Part shown: positions 42,035-51,460 of the stretch, one piece after another
How positions within the stretch are numbered: the first letter of the stretch is position 1
Layout: each line of letters starts with the position of its first letter
Assembly: GCF_001467955.1 (NCBI RefSeq)
Contig: NZ_LNYR01000002.1
Coordinates: 60,529-124,528, forward strand
DNA from: Legionella quateirensis
GTDB taxonomy: Bacteria; Pseudomonadota; Gammaproteobacteria; Legionellales; Legionellaceae
Direction: 5' to 3'
DNA: 64,000 bases
Translations under genes and position numbers: made by a program
Notes under the pieces: model-generated
What the model was told of the DNA's origin: nothing
The model's input: the letters and a program-made list of their open reading frames with translations, nothing else
The model's database searches: none

Positions 42035-44068
42035 TTAACACTTGTTGATTTTGGGTTTAGTAGAACTGGCACTCAGTGGTGCATTCGATGTGTTGTGGCG
42101 AAACATACTAATACCTGATAAGAGTTGGCCAACAGACACAGTGTCGTCCGGGACATAGTCTATTGGTGTAACAACATCATCAATGCTGTCACTTGAACGA
42201 CGCAATAGGTCTCGATCCGCATCACATGGCAGACGTTGTTGCAGTTCGTTTATTATTCTTTCAATAGATTGTAAGGTTTGGGAAGGGATTTTATGTTCAT
42301 TTTTACTTATTATGCTTTTTGCTTTCAAGTGCAGTCTTTGAGCATCTCTTGGTTTTTCAGAGTCCAGGAAATTTTGAGCTTGTGCACACAAAGCTCTAAT
42401 TAAATTATAAATAATTTTTGCTTGCAGCGCGGCAGGTTGATCTTCTGCGGAACAACTGTCAATGACTGACAATGCAGTATTAGCCGCAGAAATTGCTTCA
42501 GAATAGAGCTTTTCCTGTATGTATACTACCGTTAAATTTGAATATATGGGTATTTCTTTGACAGCATGTCGGCCAACAAAGCCATCCAGGTTGTAGATAC
42601 TCATAGCTCTTTTATATGCATCTATCGCTTCAGGCATTCTTCGGCTATTAAATAACGCATTTCCTACCTCCTTCCAGCTGACGGCTAAATGAAGCAGGAG
42701 TTCCTGAACCTCTTTGTGTTCAGCAACAAAGGATACAGGTAATTTGGAATACGCTATTATTAAATCATTTTGAATCTGATTCAGTCTCGCGATGACAGTA
42801 TTGAGATTAGTATGAGTAAGTACAACCTGATGCGCTTTATTATGACATTCAGAAAAGTTTCGACATGCTTTATGATAACTTTGACGTGCGTCTATTTCTA
42901 TTAACATATCACTGATGATGCTTCTTTCTTCTGGTTCCTTGCTTAATAATAAGGCTTGCCTGAACTTTAATTGTGCTGTTTCAAGTGCATTAATAAAGGA
43001 TCGCTTTACTATCTCTGCCTCTTCTATAACCTCTGTTTTATGCTTACGTAAAAGATCATTAATCGTTAGCAAATACTCTTCAGAGTCAAAATAATGTATT
43101 TCATTTTCAAAAGCTTCCATATGCTGAAATAATGCATCAATACGTTTCATTCCATCTTTAATGCCATGCGCCTGATAATAATCAAAATCAATTTGCGCGT
43201 CGCCCAGAGCAATCACCGTGGGTAAATTTTTTCCTTTATAGGAGACATCCTGCAACGCTTGGGCACTGGAAGAAAATGACAAGAACCGTGGCTTGGGCGA
43301 TGGAGGTAAGTACTTATAACTAATGGGTTTTGTATAACATTCGAGTACTGTTTGCACCCAATCATCATAATGTTCTTTAGGCAGATTATCGGGGGCATGT
43401 AAATACAAACACACTTTATCCTTACCAAAATCCATTCCATAACACCGCGGATATTTGAATTCCTTCCAGCCCATTGCTCTGAGTTTTATTATTGATTGAG
43501 CAAAAGATAAAGCATCGACCATTTCTGGAAAATACTCAATTTGAGTACTGTCATATTGAAATCGATTCCACTCAGTCTTATCCATTTTTACATAGGCAAG
43601 AAAGTGATTGCGCACCGGCAGTTCGGTAATTGTGGTCATTTTTAAGGGTGAATCAGGAATCAGATGATTCATCGCTGCAACTACTTCACGTCGGGTACCG
43701 GTACAGTCAAAAACATAATCTGCTTCAACAAATTCTTCCATACCCTTATTGTCAATAATAACACCTGGTTGTGTAGCATGCTCATGTAGGCGTAAAAAGC
43801 GTTTATTCTCGATTTTGATGCGCAATTGGGTAGCTTGTTTATAGAGCGCTCTTTCCAGGTCTTTGATGTGTCCGGTTTTATCCCCAGGCCAAAAATTAAA
43901 AGATAGTCCTGATTCTGCATTCTGAAAAACGTCTTTATTCAAGTGACCGGGCCGAGTATAATGACCCGCACGAGGATCATAAACCACTATGTCACGAATA
44001 CCTTCTCTATGTAGTTTAATTGCTGTATATAAACCTGCTGGTCCCGCGCCAATAATTACTTTTTTCAT
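42035..44068 (-). CDS. FAD-dependent oxidoreductase fused to a TPR-like helical region
   Basis: This is a 677-residue protein with a rare combination. The N-terminal half is a flavoprotein: VIIGAGPAGLYTA (4-16) binds ADP of FAD, DYVFDCTGTRREVV is in the position of the GD/ATG motif of monooxygenases, and TVIALGDAQIDFDYYQAHGI is the third FAD segment, GD-like. The C-terminal half (from about 350) is all-helical, with TPR-type repeats around VSWKEVGNALFNSRRMPEAIDAYKRAM (read as blocks VSWKEVGNALF and RRMPEAIDAYKRAM) and IYSNLTVVYIQEKLYSEAIS. ATG at 44068 has AGGTG upstream. A FAD monooxygenase joined to a protein-interaction platform suggests a host-target or partner-bound enzyme, but no function is known. 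Confidence 0.82.
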   Translation of the reverse strand: MKKVIIGAGPAGLYTAIKLHREGIRDIVVYDPRAGHYTRPGHLNKDVFQNAESGLSFNFWPGDKTGHIKDLERALYKQATQLRIKIENKRFLRLHEHATQPGVIIDNKGMEEFVEADYVFDCTGTRREVVAAMNHLIPDSPLKMTTITELPVRNHFLAYVKMDKTEWNRFQYDSTQIEYFPEMVDALSFAQSIIKLRAMGWKEFKYPRCYGMDFGKDKVCLYLHAPDNLPKEHYDDWVQTVLECYTKPISYKYLPPSPKPRFLSFSSSAQALQDVSYKGKNLPTVIALGDAQIDFDYYQAHGIKDGMKRIDALFQHMEAFENEIHYFDSEEYLLTINDLLRKHKTEVIEEAEIVKRSFINALETAQLKFRQALLLSKEPEERSIISDMLIEIDARQSYHKACRNFSECHNKAHQVVLTHTNLNTVIARLNQIQNDLIIAYSKLPVSFVAEHKEVQELLLHLAVSWKEVGNALFNSRRMPEAIDAYKRAMSIYNLDGFVGRHAVKEIPIYSNLTVVYIQEKLYSEAISAANTALSVIDSCSAEDQPAALQAKIIYNLIRALCAQAQNFLDSEKPRDAQRLHLKAKSIISKNEHKIPSQTLQSIERIINELQQRLPCDADRDLLRRSSDSIDDVVTPIDYVPDDTVSVGQLLSGISMFRHNTSNAPLSASSTKPKINKC

Positions 44069-44210
44069 TACATCACCTAACGTCACTGATGGAATAAACC
44101 ATATGATTATCATTTGAATAAGTTGACGTATTATAATTCGATAAGATTAAGGAATTATTAAATATAACCGAGTACAATGGTTCACTGATTTTGTCCCGTG
44201 AGTTGTTCTT

Positions 44211-44420
44211 TTATACGTTATTTATACGTCATTCTCGCGAAGGCGGGAATCCATGAATCAAATGAGCACCTCACTGGGCTTGCTTAATGGATCCCCGCTT
44301 TCGCGAGGATGACGATATTTTAGTTGGTGTGAATCAATCAAGCTCTAAAAATGCTTCAATAAATGCTCAGGATCACTGAACATTTCGTGCGGATGACGTA
44401 TTAACAGTGAGGCGTTCTCA
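44211..44420. mobile_element. MITE-like element (family B), core only
   Basis: Central arms CGTCATTCTCGCGAAGGCGG (44228 onward) and ATGGATCCCCGCTTTCGCGA (44287 onward) are those of family B, but no clear terminal repeats were found on either side. It lies in the 440-bp gap between two minus-strand genes. GAATCAATCAAGCTC after the right arm is unlike other copies. Confidence 0.55.
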
Positions 44421-44507
44421 GGCACACGTTGCGGGGCGTTGAGAATCAATTGATGAATCTCATAAAATTATTATTTTATGAGACTCATTTTTTAAATCCT
44501 GCGTCAC

Positions 44508-45077
44508 TTAGGCTGTTTTATTGAAATGATTGGCTGAACTGGAGTTAATCTCTCTTTTATCAAGCAGGTCGATAATATCTGTTTTTTTAAGAGTTTCAGT
44601 CACAGTATCCATTTTTTCTTCAGTATTTAACCATTCCAGAAGAGTTTCTAATAGACGTTTTCTTCGTCCCCAGGTTGCAGAAGGGCCAGCGCTGTTTGTA
44701 GACTTTAAAACGTCATCACATACAGATTGTACCAAAGTAATGAAATCCGGTTCTTGTTGCGTTATTTTTTGATTGATTTGAGTGATCAGATCATTACAGC
44801 TCCATTGCGCCTTTATTCGTTTATAAATTAGAGGCGACATAGTAATTGTATGGGATATAAGAAAGCCTAGAGAGGCGCCGAACGCGAAGGGTAAAAATCC
44901 TCCCTGTTCTGATGCGTTCCAGGTTAAAAAACCCATCACTGCAGTGCTGGTAATGACAAAACCACGCTCTATTTTTTCTTGAAGTGAATAACGATGTCTT
45001 CCAAAAAATAAACTCCCAGGCCTGTTCCAATCAATCAGATAATTACTCCGTGCCGTTAAAAAATCGCGAAAACTCAT
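44508..45077 (-). CDS. orphan membrane-associated protein
   Basis: This 189-residue protein is not recognised. There are two hydrophobic segments, GFVITSTAVMGFLTW (about 39-53) and GFLPFAFGASLGFLISHTI (about 59-77), followed by a long charged helical region. The helical tail contains RRKRLLETLLEWLNTEEK. AGGAGG lies upstream of ATG at 45077, a strong site. It is 96 bp downstream of the MMPL gene on the same strand. A role in host interaction is speculative. Confidence 0.65.
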   Translation of the reverse strand: MSFRDFLTARSNYLIDWNRPGSLFFGRHRYSLQEKIERGFVITSTAVMGFLTWNASEQGGFLPFAFGASLGFLISHTITMSPLIYKRIKAQWSCNDLITQINQKITQQEPDFITLVQSVCDDVLKSTNSAGPSATWGRRKRLLETLLEWLNTEEKMDTVTETLKKTDIIDLLDKREINSSSANHFNKTA

Positions 45078-45173
45078 ATTAATCCTCCTAAAGCTATAAA
45101 ACGGAGAAGTATAGTTTAATTGTTCTACTAAAAAACAGATCTGAGTATTAAATGAATTATTCCGGGAGAAGCA

Positions 45174-47399
45174 TTATAATTTTGGCAGGATTCTATCTAA
45201 CCATTTGGGTAAATACCAATTCCAGCTTTTGAATAAAGTCATGGTCGCCGGCACCAGGGCTGTACGTATTAAAAATGCATCGACAAATACTGCCACAGCA
45301 ATACCAAGACCAAAGGCTTTGACCATTAATACGTGCGCGACCAGGAATGAAATACAAATAAAAATAACGATGATCGCGGCACTGGTGATAATACGACTGC
45401 TTTTTTCTATACCAAAAACAATACTTTTTTCATTATCTCCCGTTTCTTCATAGGCTTCTTTTATACGGGATAATAAAAAGACCTCATAATCTATAGAGAA
45501 ACCAAATAAAGCGCAAAAAATGATAACCAGTAAGCTGATATCCAACATGCCTTGAGGCTGAAAATCCAGCAGTTGATGTAAATAACCGTCCTGAAAAACA
45601 AGCACCAACGCTCCATAACAGGCACTAAGGCTTAGAATGTTCATGATAAGTGCTTTTAATGGCAGAAACAAAGAACGAAGTAAAACAAGTAATATAAGGT
45701 AGGTCAGTACCATAATCCATAAAATGGCGTAGGGCAGTAATCGAGAAATTGTATTCAGAACATCGATATTTATAACAGGGGTACCGGTTAATTGCATCGT
45801 CATTCCATAGCCAACCGGGGTGTTACGTAGTTCTTCAACCAGGGTTTTCGTTTGAGGTGAGTTGATGGAGTACTTGCTGATTATGGTCATGATGGTTAGA
45901 TATTGGCGTGTCGTTGTATCCAGCATCTTTTTAATGTCCGTGTTCATATCCTGTTTCGGTTGATGATATAACTGATAATATTGATTTTTATTGAGCTTTG
46001 AACTGGTTGTAACGATGCTGATTACTTTTTTGATTAAAGAGTTATCATTTAATCTTTGTGCCAAATCATATAAGCGTGCGATATTTTTGGGGGACAGTAC
46101 AGGGCTGGGTTTCGATTGAATTAAAACGAGAATGGGACTGAGTTCATTAATATTAAATTGTTTTGCATAGGTATCATAAAAATCTCTGTGTTTTGAATGT
46201 TCGGGAAGAATATGAAAATCCGAGACTCCAAATTTTGCCGATAAGAAGGGATAACCCAATGATAACAAAAAGATAAGAATAATAATAAAGGTCACATGAG
46301 GCCGTCTGACAATTTTTTCCGCGATCCAGTGCCAGAAACTAAAGCGGTGTTCTTTATTTTTTTTCGAGAGTGTTACTGGAATTCGATTGATGTTGGTTTT
46401 TAACAGAGAGAGAATTGCGGGTAATATAATAATGGCAGTTAAAGCCGCAATAAAAACGGCAGTAAGCCCTCCGACAGCAACTGAAAAGAGTATATTGACC
46501 GGAAATAATAATAAAGCGCTCAGGCTGGCAAAAACTGCCAATCCACTAAAAAATATGGCTTTTCCTGCGGTTGCCTGCGTTACTGCAATGGCTTCGACAA
46601 CATTCTGATTTTTATCCAGTTCATCACGAAAACGGTAAATTATAAACAATGAATAATCAAGACTAAGGCAAAGCCCCAGTAGTAACGCGATATTTAAGGT
46701 GAAAATGGAAAGAGTAAACAGATGGCCAAAAAAATAGAGGGTGGTCAGTATAATCAACGCGCATCCTCCACCCAGGATAATGGGAATCAATGCTGCAACC
46801 AGAGAACCAAATACAAGAATCAGAATAACAATCGCTAATGGAGTGGCGATAAAATCAGCTCTATAGAGATCCGATTGGGTTTGTTTATTCACGCTTTCTA
46901 CAAAGAGTGGTTCACCACCGAGATACATGGTCATTTTAGATGGAGTTTTTATTGATGATTTAAATTGTTCCAGTAAATGATTATTGATGACTTCTTTATT
47001 TTTTATGATGACCACAACGTAACAGGTATGTTTGTCTTTTGAAATTTGGTTTTTGTTGTTTTCCGGATAGATTATTTCAAGATCTACGGGAAAATTGTCG
47101 AGATCTTCCAATGATGCTTTGATCTTGTTTTTATAGAGCTGACTTGTGGCTAAAAGATTTGTACTGTGATACATGATCAGGAATTTATTTTTATTGTTAT
47201 AGCCCAGTTTGTCATTCATAAACTGTTCTGTTTTGGCGCTTTCTGAGTGTTCATCAATAAAACCGGTGGTTTTAAAGGGACTGATAATATTGGGCAGAAG
47301 GGGAAGACAGGATAAAAAAAGAACCATCCATACTACGACGATCACCCAACGATAGTGATAAATGAATGTTCCTAATCGGTAAAATTTGGTTTCTTGCAT
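45174..47399 (-). CDS. MMPL/RND-family exporter
   Basis: This is a 741-residue, two-fold symmetric membrane protein of the MMPL branch of the RND superfamily, which exports lipids or hopanoids. TM1 is at residues 15-35. The first helical bundle ends with LCLSLDYSLFIIYRFRDEL; the second has LFGFSIDYEVFLLSRIKEAY. Each holds the aspartate used in proton flow. Two periplasmic domains follow TM1 and TM7. No outer-membrane or adaptor partner is adjacent. Similar single-gene MMPL proteins are found in Legionella and in hopanoid-producers (HpnN); no lipid genes are beside it, so the substrate is unknown. Confidence 0.85.
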   Translation of the reverse strand: MQETKFYRLGTFIYHYRWVIVVVWMVLFLSCLPLLPNIISPFKTTGFIDEHSESAKTEQFMNDKLGYNNKNKFLIMYHSTNLLATSQLYKNKIKASLEDLDNFPVDLEIIYPENNKNQISKDKHTCYVVVIIKNKEVINNHLLEQFKSSIKTPSKMTMYLGGEPLFVESVNKQTQSDLYRADFIATPLAIVILILVFGSLVAALIPIILGGGCALIILTTLYFFGHLFTLSIFTLNIALLLGLCLSLDYSLFIIYRFRDELDKNQNVVEAIAVTQATAGKAIFFSGLAVFASLSALLLFPVNILFSVAVGGLTAVFIAALTAIIILPAILSLLKTNINRIPVTLSKKNKEHRFSFWHWIAEKIVRRPHVTFIIILIFLLSLGYPFLSAKFGVSDFHILPEHSKHRDFYDTYAKQFNINELSPILVLIQSKPSPVLSPKNIARLYDLAQRLNDNSLIKKVISIVTTSSKLNKNQYYQLYHQPKQDMNTDIKKMLDTTTRQYLTIMTIISKYSINSPQTKTLVEELRNTPVGYGMTMQLTGTPVINIDVLNTISRLLPYAILWIMVLTYLILLVLLRSLFLPLKALIMNILSLSACYGALVLVFQDGYLHQLLDFQPQGMLDISLLVIIFCALFGFSIDYEVFLLSRIKEAYEETGDNEKSIVFGIEKSSRIITSAAIIVIFICISFLVAHVLMVKAFGLGIAVAVFVDAFLIRTALVPATMTLFKSWNWYLPKWLDRILPKL

Positions 47400-47489
47400 G
47401 AATAAACCGTCCTGGCTGATTCAGGTGATTAATTATTATTCATTTTAGTATTAAATCGATCAAATTGCTTGGGGTATATGCCGAGGATG

Positions 47490-47640
47490 ATTGGTTTAAT
47501 GGAGACGTTTCACTCGGGATGACATCAAAACCACTCAGGATGACGTCATAACCTCGGGGAAACGTCATCATAACTCCGGAGAACGTCATTCCAAATGCAA
47601 TGAGGGACCTCCTGGATGTGGCGCTGTGCCTGCATTTGGA
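47490..47640. repeat. decayed GGATGACG-type repeats
   Basis: Several short blocks (TTTCACTCGGGATGACATC, CACTCAGGATGACGTC, GAACGTCATTCC) recur in this part of the 818-bp gap after the MMPL gene. They resemble the repeat at 14922-15018 in pieces. No gene is present in the gap. Confidence 0.5.
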
Positions 47641-47727
47641 TCTCTTTCACTAAGTTTTGAGTAATTTTCTCATCATTGATAAAAGCGAAAATGTATTTAT
47701 TTAAGTCGTAATGATTCTATAAAATCA

Positions 47728-47812
47728 CGTCTTTGCGAGCAACGCGAAGCAATCCACAACGGAACCTTATTGGAAATGGGTTCTGGATTGCTTCGCGTTG
47801 CTCGCAAAGACG
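47728..47812. repeat. palindromic repeat (family A), perfect 29-bp arms
   Basis: Arms 47728-47756 and 47784-47812 are perfectly complementary over 29 bp around a 27-nt loop: CGTCTTTGCGAGCAACGCGA and its complement. This is the best-preserved copy of the family also at 31767-31851 and inside the 156-bp repeats at 19.5-19.8 kb. Confidence 0.88.
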
Positions 47813-47908
47813 AATGTTGATACTGGATAGTAGATAATTATCCCCGCTAGAATGATGAGGGGATACCTCGGCACTGTGTTCAGGATGAGGAAACTCCAGG
47901 ATATACTG

Positions 47909-48176
47909 GGGTGTGTTTACAATTCATCAATTTATTCCCAACATTCCGCTGCTTGTTCCTGAATGATCTTTACTTTTTATACGTCATCCTCGCGAAGGCG
48001 GGGATCCATGCTACAATGTGGCATTGTGCTAAATTTTAGGGTGGATCCCCGCCTTCGCGAGGATGACGATCTTATAAAAATTGCAAATTAGGATTAACTT
48101 ATATGCATTTTTAAAAAGAGAGGATCTCTCAGGAAGAAGTCGCAGGACGTCGAAATCGGAATAGTCAACACACCCT
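47909..48176. mobile_element. MITE-like element (family B), complete
   Basis: Left end GGGTGTGTTTACAATTCATC; right end, read inward, AGGGTGTGTTGACTATTCCG followed by ATTTCGACG. The core has the two arms TCATCCTCGCGAAGGCGG (47984 onward) and CCGCCTTCGCGAGGATGACG and the block ATGTGGCATTGTGCTAAATT. About 268 bp. Its right end lies 41 bp from the stop codon of the next minus-strand gene. Confidence 0.75.
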
Positions 48177-48217
48177 AACAAGTTACAAAAAAACTTAGAA
48201 ACCGGATTTCTTGCTGT

Positions 48218-48880
48218 CTAAAAAAAATAAGCCATGCGCAGAGTTACGGAATAAAGAAAGGGAATATAAGAACTAGTTGGTTCTAATTGAGACTCACCAA
48301 ATCCAGCAGTGTAATTTGCTCCCAACTCAGCCATGAAATGCTCCGTTGCACGATAATTTATACCCGCGCCAAATGTAGGACTCAGGAGCCATTGATTAAC
48401 AAGAAGATCATCTCTATGTACATCGGCAATTCCGGCGCTTGAATAAACTCTAATATTGGAATTGGGGAGGATGAGCATTATTTTCCCCATGAGATTGACG
48501 GTTTCTGTTTCAGTAGTAAATTCACGAAGGCCATCATTGTTAAAACTGAATAAACTCATGGCGTCAAAATAGATTTTGGCATCAGGGTAGTGCATATAAT
48601 TTGCTTCGATTGAAAAATATGGACTCAATTCATAGCCAGCAAGAAGCCCCCATAAATTGCCCCCTTCGCTAACTTCAATTGGTGTGGACAGAATCAGAGC
48701 CATGTTTTGATTTTTGGTAGAAGGAACCAATCCCTTCCAGGTAGTGGAGCCGAAGCCTCCTAAGGCGCCAACATAAAATGGATGGTGGTTTTGAACAGTT
48801 CCCATTGAGCCAGCATAACAACTTAAAGTTACAAAAATTAACGGTACAATCAGAACAAACGGGAACTGTTTTTTAAACAC
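48218..48880 (-). CDS. outer-membrane beta-barrel protein
   Basis: This 220-residue protein of the OmpW/OMP_b-brl-like type has a signal peptide ending CYAG (about 24), then alternating strands: YVGALGGFGSTTWKG, NLWGLLAGYELSPYFSIEANY (GGNLWGLLAGYELS, YFSIEANYMH), and a final strand LYSVTLRMAYFF ending in Phe, as in most barrels recognised by the BAM complex. The start is GTG at 48880; no ATG is available before the signal peptide. It is not assigned to a specific function. Confidence 0.8.
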   Translation of the reverse strand: MFKKQFPFVLIVPLIFVTLSCYAGSMGTVQNHHPFYVGALGGFGSTTWKGLVPSTKNQNMALILSTPIEVSEGGNLWGLLAGYELSPYFSIEANYMHYPDAKIYFDAMSLFSFNNDGLREFTTETETVNLMGKIMLILPNSNIRVYSSAGIADVHRDDLLVNQWLLSPTFGAGINYRATEHFMAELGANYTAGFGESQLEPTSSYIPFLYSVTLRMAYFF

Positions 48881-48905
48881 AATAGAGTACTCTTAGCTAA
48901 ATGGG

Positions 48906-49244
48906 TTATTGACAGGCTTTACGAGTAGAGCTGCATAATCTGCCACGTGAATCCACACCACCAAACAGATAACAATTCCAATTATCCATGCAATCCTGGG
49001 TGCTGGTATAACGTTGATATTCACAGGCTTTTTGTAATGAACCAAAAGTACTTAACATCCGATTGTATAAAGCGTTCATATCTTGACACATACCTGCAGG
49101 AAGACCAGAAGAGGTACAATAACAGGTTGCTACAGATTTGAATGAAGCACAAAAACTTGGATGGTCAGTTGGCAGAGCGTTAGAACAAGTAAATCCGGAA
49201 ACACTAAATAGACACAGAAGTAGAACAAAAATCTTTTTCATCAT
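48906..49244 (-). CDS. secreted cysteine-rich small protein
   Basis: This 112-residue protein has a signal peptide ending at about residue 19 and about 10 cysteines in the mature part (CASFKSVATCYCTSS, GMCQDM, CEYQRY, DCMDNWNCY, LCSSTRKAC), enough for five disulfide bonds. Its fold is not recognised. AAGGT precedes ATG at 49244 and an alternative ATG is one codon later. The gene lies 26 bp upstream of the barrel protein on the same strand, so the two are probably co-transcribed. A second Cys-rich protein, unrelated in pattern, is at 57583-57882. Confidence 0.7.
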   Translation of the reverse strand: MMKKIFVLLLCLFSVSGFTCSNALPTDHPSFCASFKSVATCYCTSSGLPAGMCQDMNALYNRMLSTFGSLQKACEYQRYTSTQDCMDNWNCYLFGGVDSRGRLCSSTRKACQ

Positions 49245-49429
49245 TCCTTGACCTTATAGTTAACTAAAAAAGATATGTGACTGTATCAGAAAATATGACA
49301 TTAAAAAATACACGTGGCATGAAAAAATATTTTTACTTTAATTTCATGAGATTAGGGTTCATTGATAATTTTGATTATGACGTCCCGCGATGTGTTCGCA
49401 GGACGTTGGGAATGAATTGTTAACTTACT

Positions 49430-50725
49430 TTAAAGTATTAATGGAACTATTTTATAGGGAACCAGATCACAATATTTGACCCAATCCTCACCGTATTTTT
49501 GGGAACATCGTTTGTCATCGCGAAAGGCTCTGTCTATGAGCAATATCGTTAAGAAGCAAACATAGAAATAGGGTGATAAGTTGGTGAACAGCGCAGGAAC
49601 AGACCAGAAAAATGCCGCTGCAATTTCAGGCACGTAGTGAAAGTGTCGCGCTATACCCCACCAACCTGAGGCGAGAAGCAAGGTTTTTTCGGCCTTGCCA
49701 AGTTCGGTTTTATAATGTGCTTCCAGAGTTTTTGGCTTCCTACCCCAGATTCGACAATTTCCCTGAGTTTCTCTGGCGATAATTCGCTGTTTGTCGGCCA
49801 GATAGTTAATCATTATGCAGGTTGTTCCCAGGACAAAAATCAGGCTTGCCCATCCGTAGCTTAAATTAATTGGATGAAGAACGAGGTACATACTGGGTGA
49901 GGTGTAAATGCAGGGTACCCAGACCATGCAACCCCAACAAATATAGAAGCCCGCCCGGTCATGCATGATATCCAGCGAACGTAAGTAACCCGTTTCCCAT
50001 GCGAAAAATTTGGCTATGTATATCAATTGTAATGCGACGGATATTAAAAGCGAATTGGTTAATCCACCCAGTTCAGCCTGTTTTGCGCAGTAAGAAAGCA
50101 GTAATATTCCCCAACTCATCATTCCAAATCTGCAGGTGATGAATTTTTTAATACTCCAGCCTAGGAATTGAGGATAGAGTTCTGTGCCCCAATAATAATC
50201 AAAAATAAGGTTATTGGTTGTACTGGCATCAGAAGATGAGGGTGCGAATCTTCCTTTGATATACAATAAGACACAAAAAAGCAGACTGAATATATTGAGT
50301 GCTGCAAACAGGCTGCCCAGATTATCGTAGAGTATCGTGGCCGGGAATAATTTCAATCCAAAACTGGCAATTGAGAATGTGGCAATGCTGGTAACAAAGG
50401 CTAAAACTCCGTTAGCTTTGTAGACTGGAACATTTCCTTTAGGTGTAATGGGCCCATAGAATGTTTTTCCAGGCAGTATGCGCATTAAGACAAGTTCAAA
50501 TACAACAAAACTTCCAATAATAATCCAGGCTGTACTCGATCCCCAGAAGAGCGGTTGCCAAATGGTGTACACAGTTGAAAGCACACCTGTTTGACTCATC
50601 ATGCTCCATAAATTGGTAAATGAACCATCCAGTTGAGTATTGGTATACCACATGAGCATAACAAAGGGAGGGCATAAAAGAGTGAGAAGCAGAGGTCCCA
50701 GAGTATTACGAATTTTGACCCACAT
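49430..50725 (-). CDS. sterol reductase, ERG4/ERG24 (DHCR7-like) family
   Basis: This is a 431-residue, multi-spanning enzyme of the family that reduces sterol double bonds with NADPH (7-dehydrocholesterol reductase and C14 reductase). The two family signatures are present: SGWWGIARHFHYVPE (about 353-367) and DRAFRDDKRCSQKYG (about 398-412). Upstream is DYYWGTELYPQFLGWSIKKF, seen as YWGTELYP. About nine membrane helices. Bacteria generally lack sterols; homologues in Coxiella and Legionella are thought to have come from eukaryotic hosts. AAGGA lies before ATG at 50725. No other sterol gene is adjacent, so the substrate is likely host-derived. Confidence 0.9.
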   Translation of the reverse strand: MWVKIRNTLGPLLLTLLCPPFVMLMWYTNTQLDGSFTNLWSMMSQTGVLSTVYTIWQPLFWGSSTAWIIIGSFVVFELVLMRILPGKTFYGPITPKGNVPVYKANGVLAFVTSIATFSIASFGLKLFPATILYDNLGSLFAALNIFSLLFCVLLYIKGRFAPSSSDASTTNNLIFDYYWGTELYPQFLGWSIKKFITCRFGMMSWGILLLSYCAKQAELGGLTNSLLISVALQLIYIAKFFAWETGYLRSLDIMHDRAGFYICWGCMVWVPCIYTSPSMYLVLHPINLSYGWASLIFVLGTTCIMINYLADKQRIIARETQGNCRIWGRKPKTLEAHYKTELGKAEKTLLLASGWWGIARHFHYVPEIAAAFFWSVPALFTNLSPYFYVCFLTILLIDRAFRDDKRCSQKYGEDWVKYCDLVPYKIVPLIL

Positions 50726-50938
50726 AACAAATCCTTATTTTAGGGGGTTAATAAATTGTCACCGGACAAGAGTCATTGTCATTAAGTTGAGAATTGCTCC
50801 ACACTTGGCTATCTGATTGAGTGATGATGAGTATCAACTTAAAGACGGTGTGGACTGCAGTGGGTACACACTTGATCCTGTTTACTGATAACGCGAATTT
50901 ACCTGGGGAGTAATATACCATTTATTGGCAATTGATCC

Positions 50939-51012
50939 AGGGTCTGTTGACAATTCAGAGTTCGACGCCCCGCGACGTTGGAACAAATTTGATGAATTAT
51001 CAATAAATCCTA
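50939..51012. repeat. compact MITE-end pair
   Basis: AGGGTCTGTTGACAATTCAG at the left and, reading inward from 51012, TAGGATTTATTGATAATTCA at the right bracket only ~74 bp. It holds CGACGCCCCGCGACGTTGG instead of the large core hairpin. It looks like a deleted derivative of the MITE-like family. A half-core follows: 51018-51062 has GGCCTGGATCCCCGCTTGCG and GAGGATGACGT. Confidence 0.6.
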
Positions 51013-51189
51013 GCACCAAGCCAGTTATGGCCTGGATCCCCGCTTGCGCGAGGATGACGTTTAAAAAGTGCGGATCGTTGAGAAACACGGTGTGCCATTT
51101 AGAAGATCCCAGAATACCGTAGACAAGCTCCGAGGGCTCTTTACTATTAAAAAATGCACATTGATTTATCCTAATCGGGACAATTTATC

Positions 51190-51287
51190 CGATCCTCATC
51201 CATCGCTATTCCCCATCCCCCTCCGCTATTCCCCGCCACCCTCCGCTATTCCCCGTCACCCTCCGCGCAGGCGGAGGGTCCATTCTT
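51190..51287. repeat. inverted partner of the 20-bp minisatellite, about 3-4 units
   Basis: Units CCTCCGCTATTCCCCGYCAC run in the opposite orientation to the array at 51461-51870. The final part, CGCGCAGGCGGAGGGTCCAT, is complementary, with 2 mismatches over 40 nt, to 51441-51480. It therefore forms the left arm of a large inverted structure with a ~155-bp spacer (51288-51440) in which nothing was recognised. Confidence 0.8.
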
Positions 51288-51460
51288 TATTATTTTTTAT
51301 AATCACATGATTCGCGTATTCTCTAAGCCCTTTCATGAGATTTAATGTTATACCAGAATATAACATTCACTCTTTTATAAGTTGCGATGTACCCCTATGG
51401 ATATTTTATCTATGGTTTTCCGGTATCGGACTTACCCTATATGGACCCTCCGCCTGCGCG

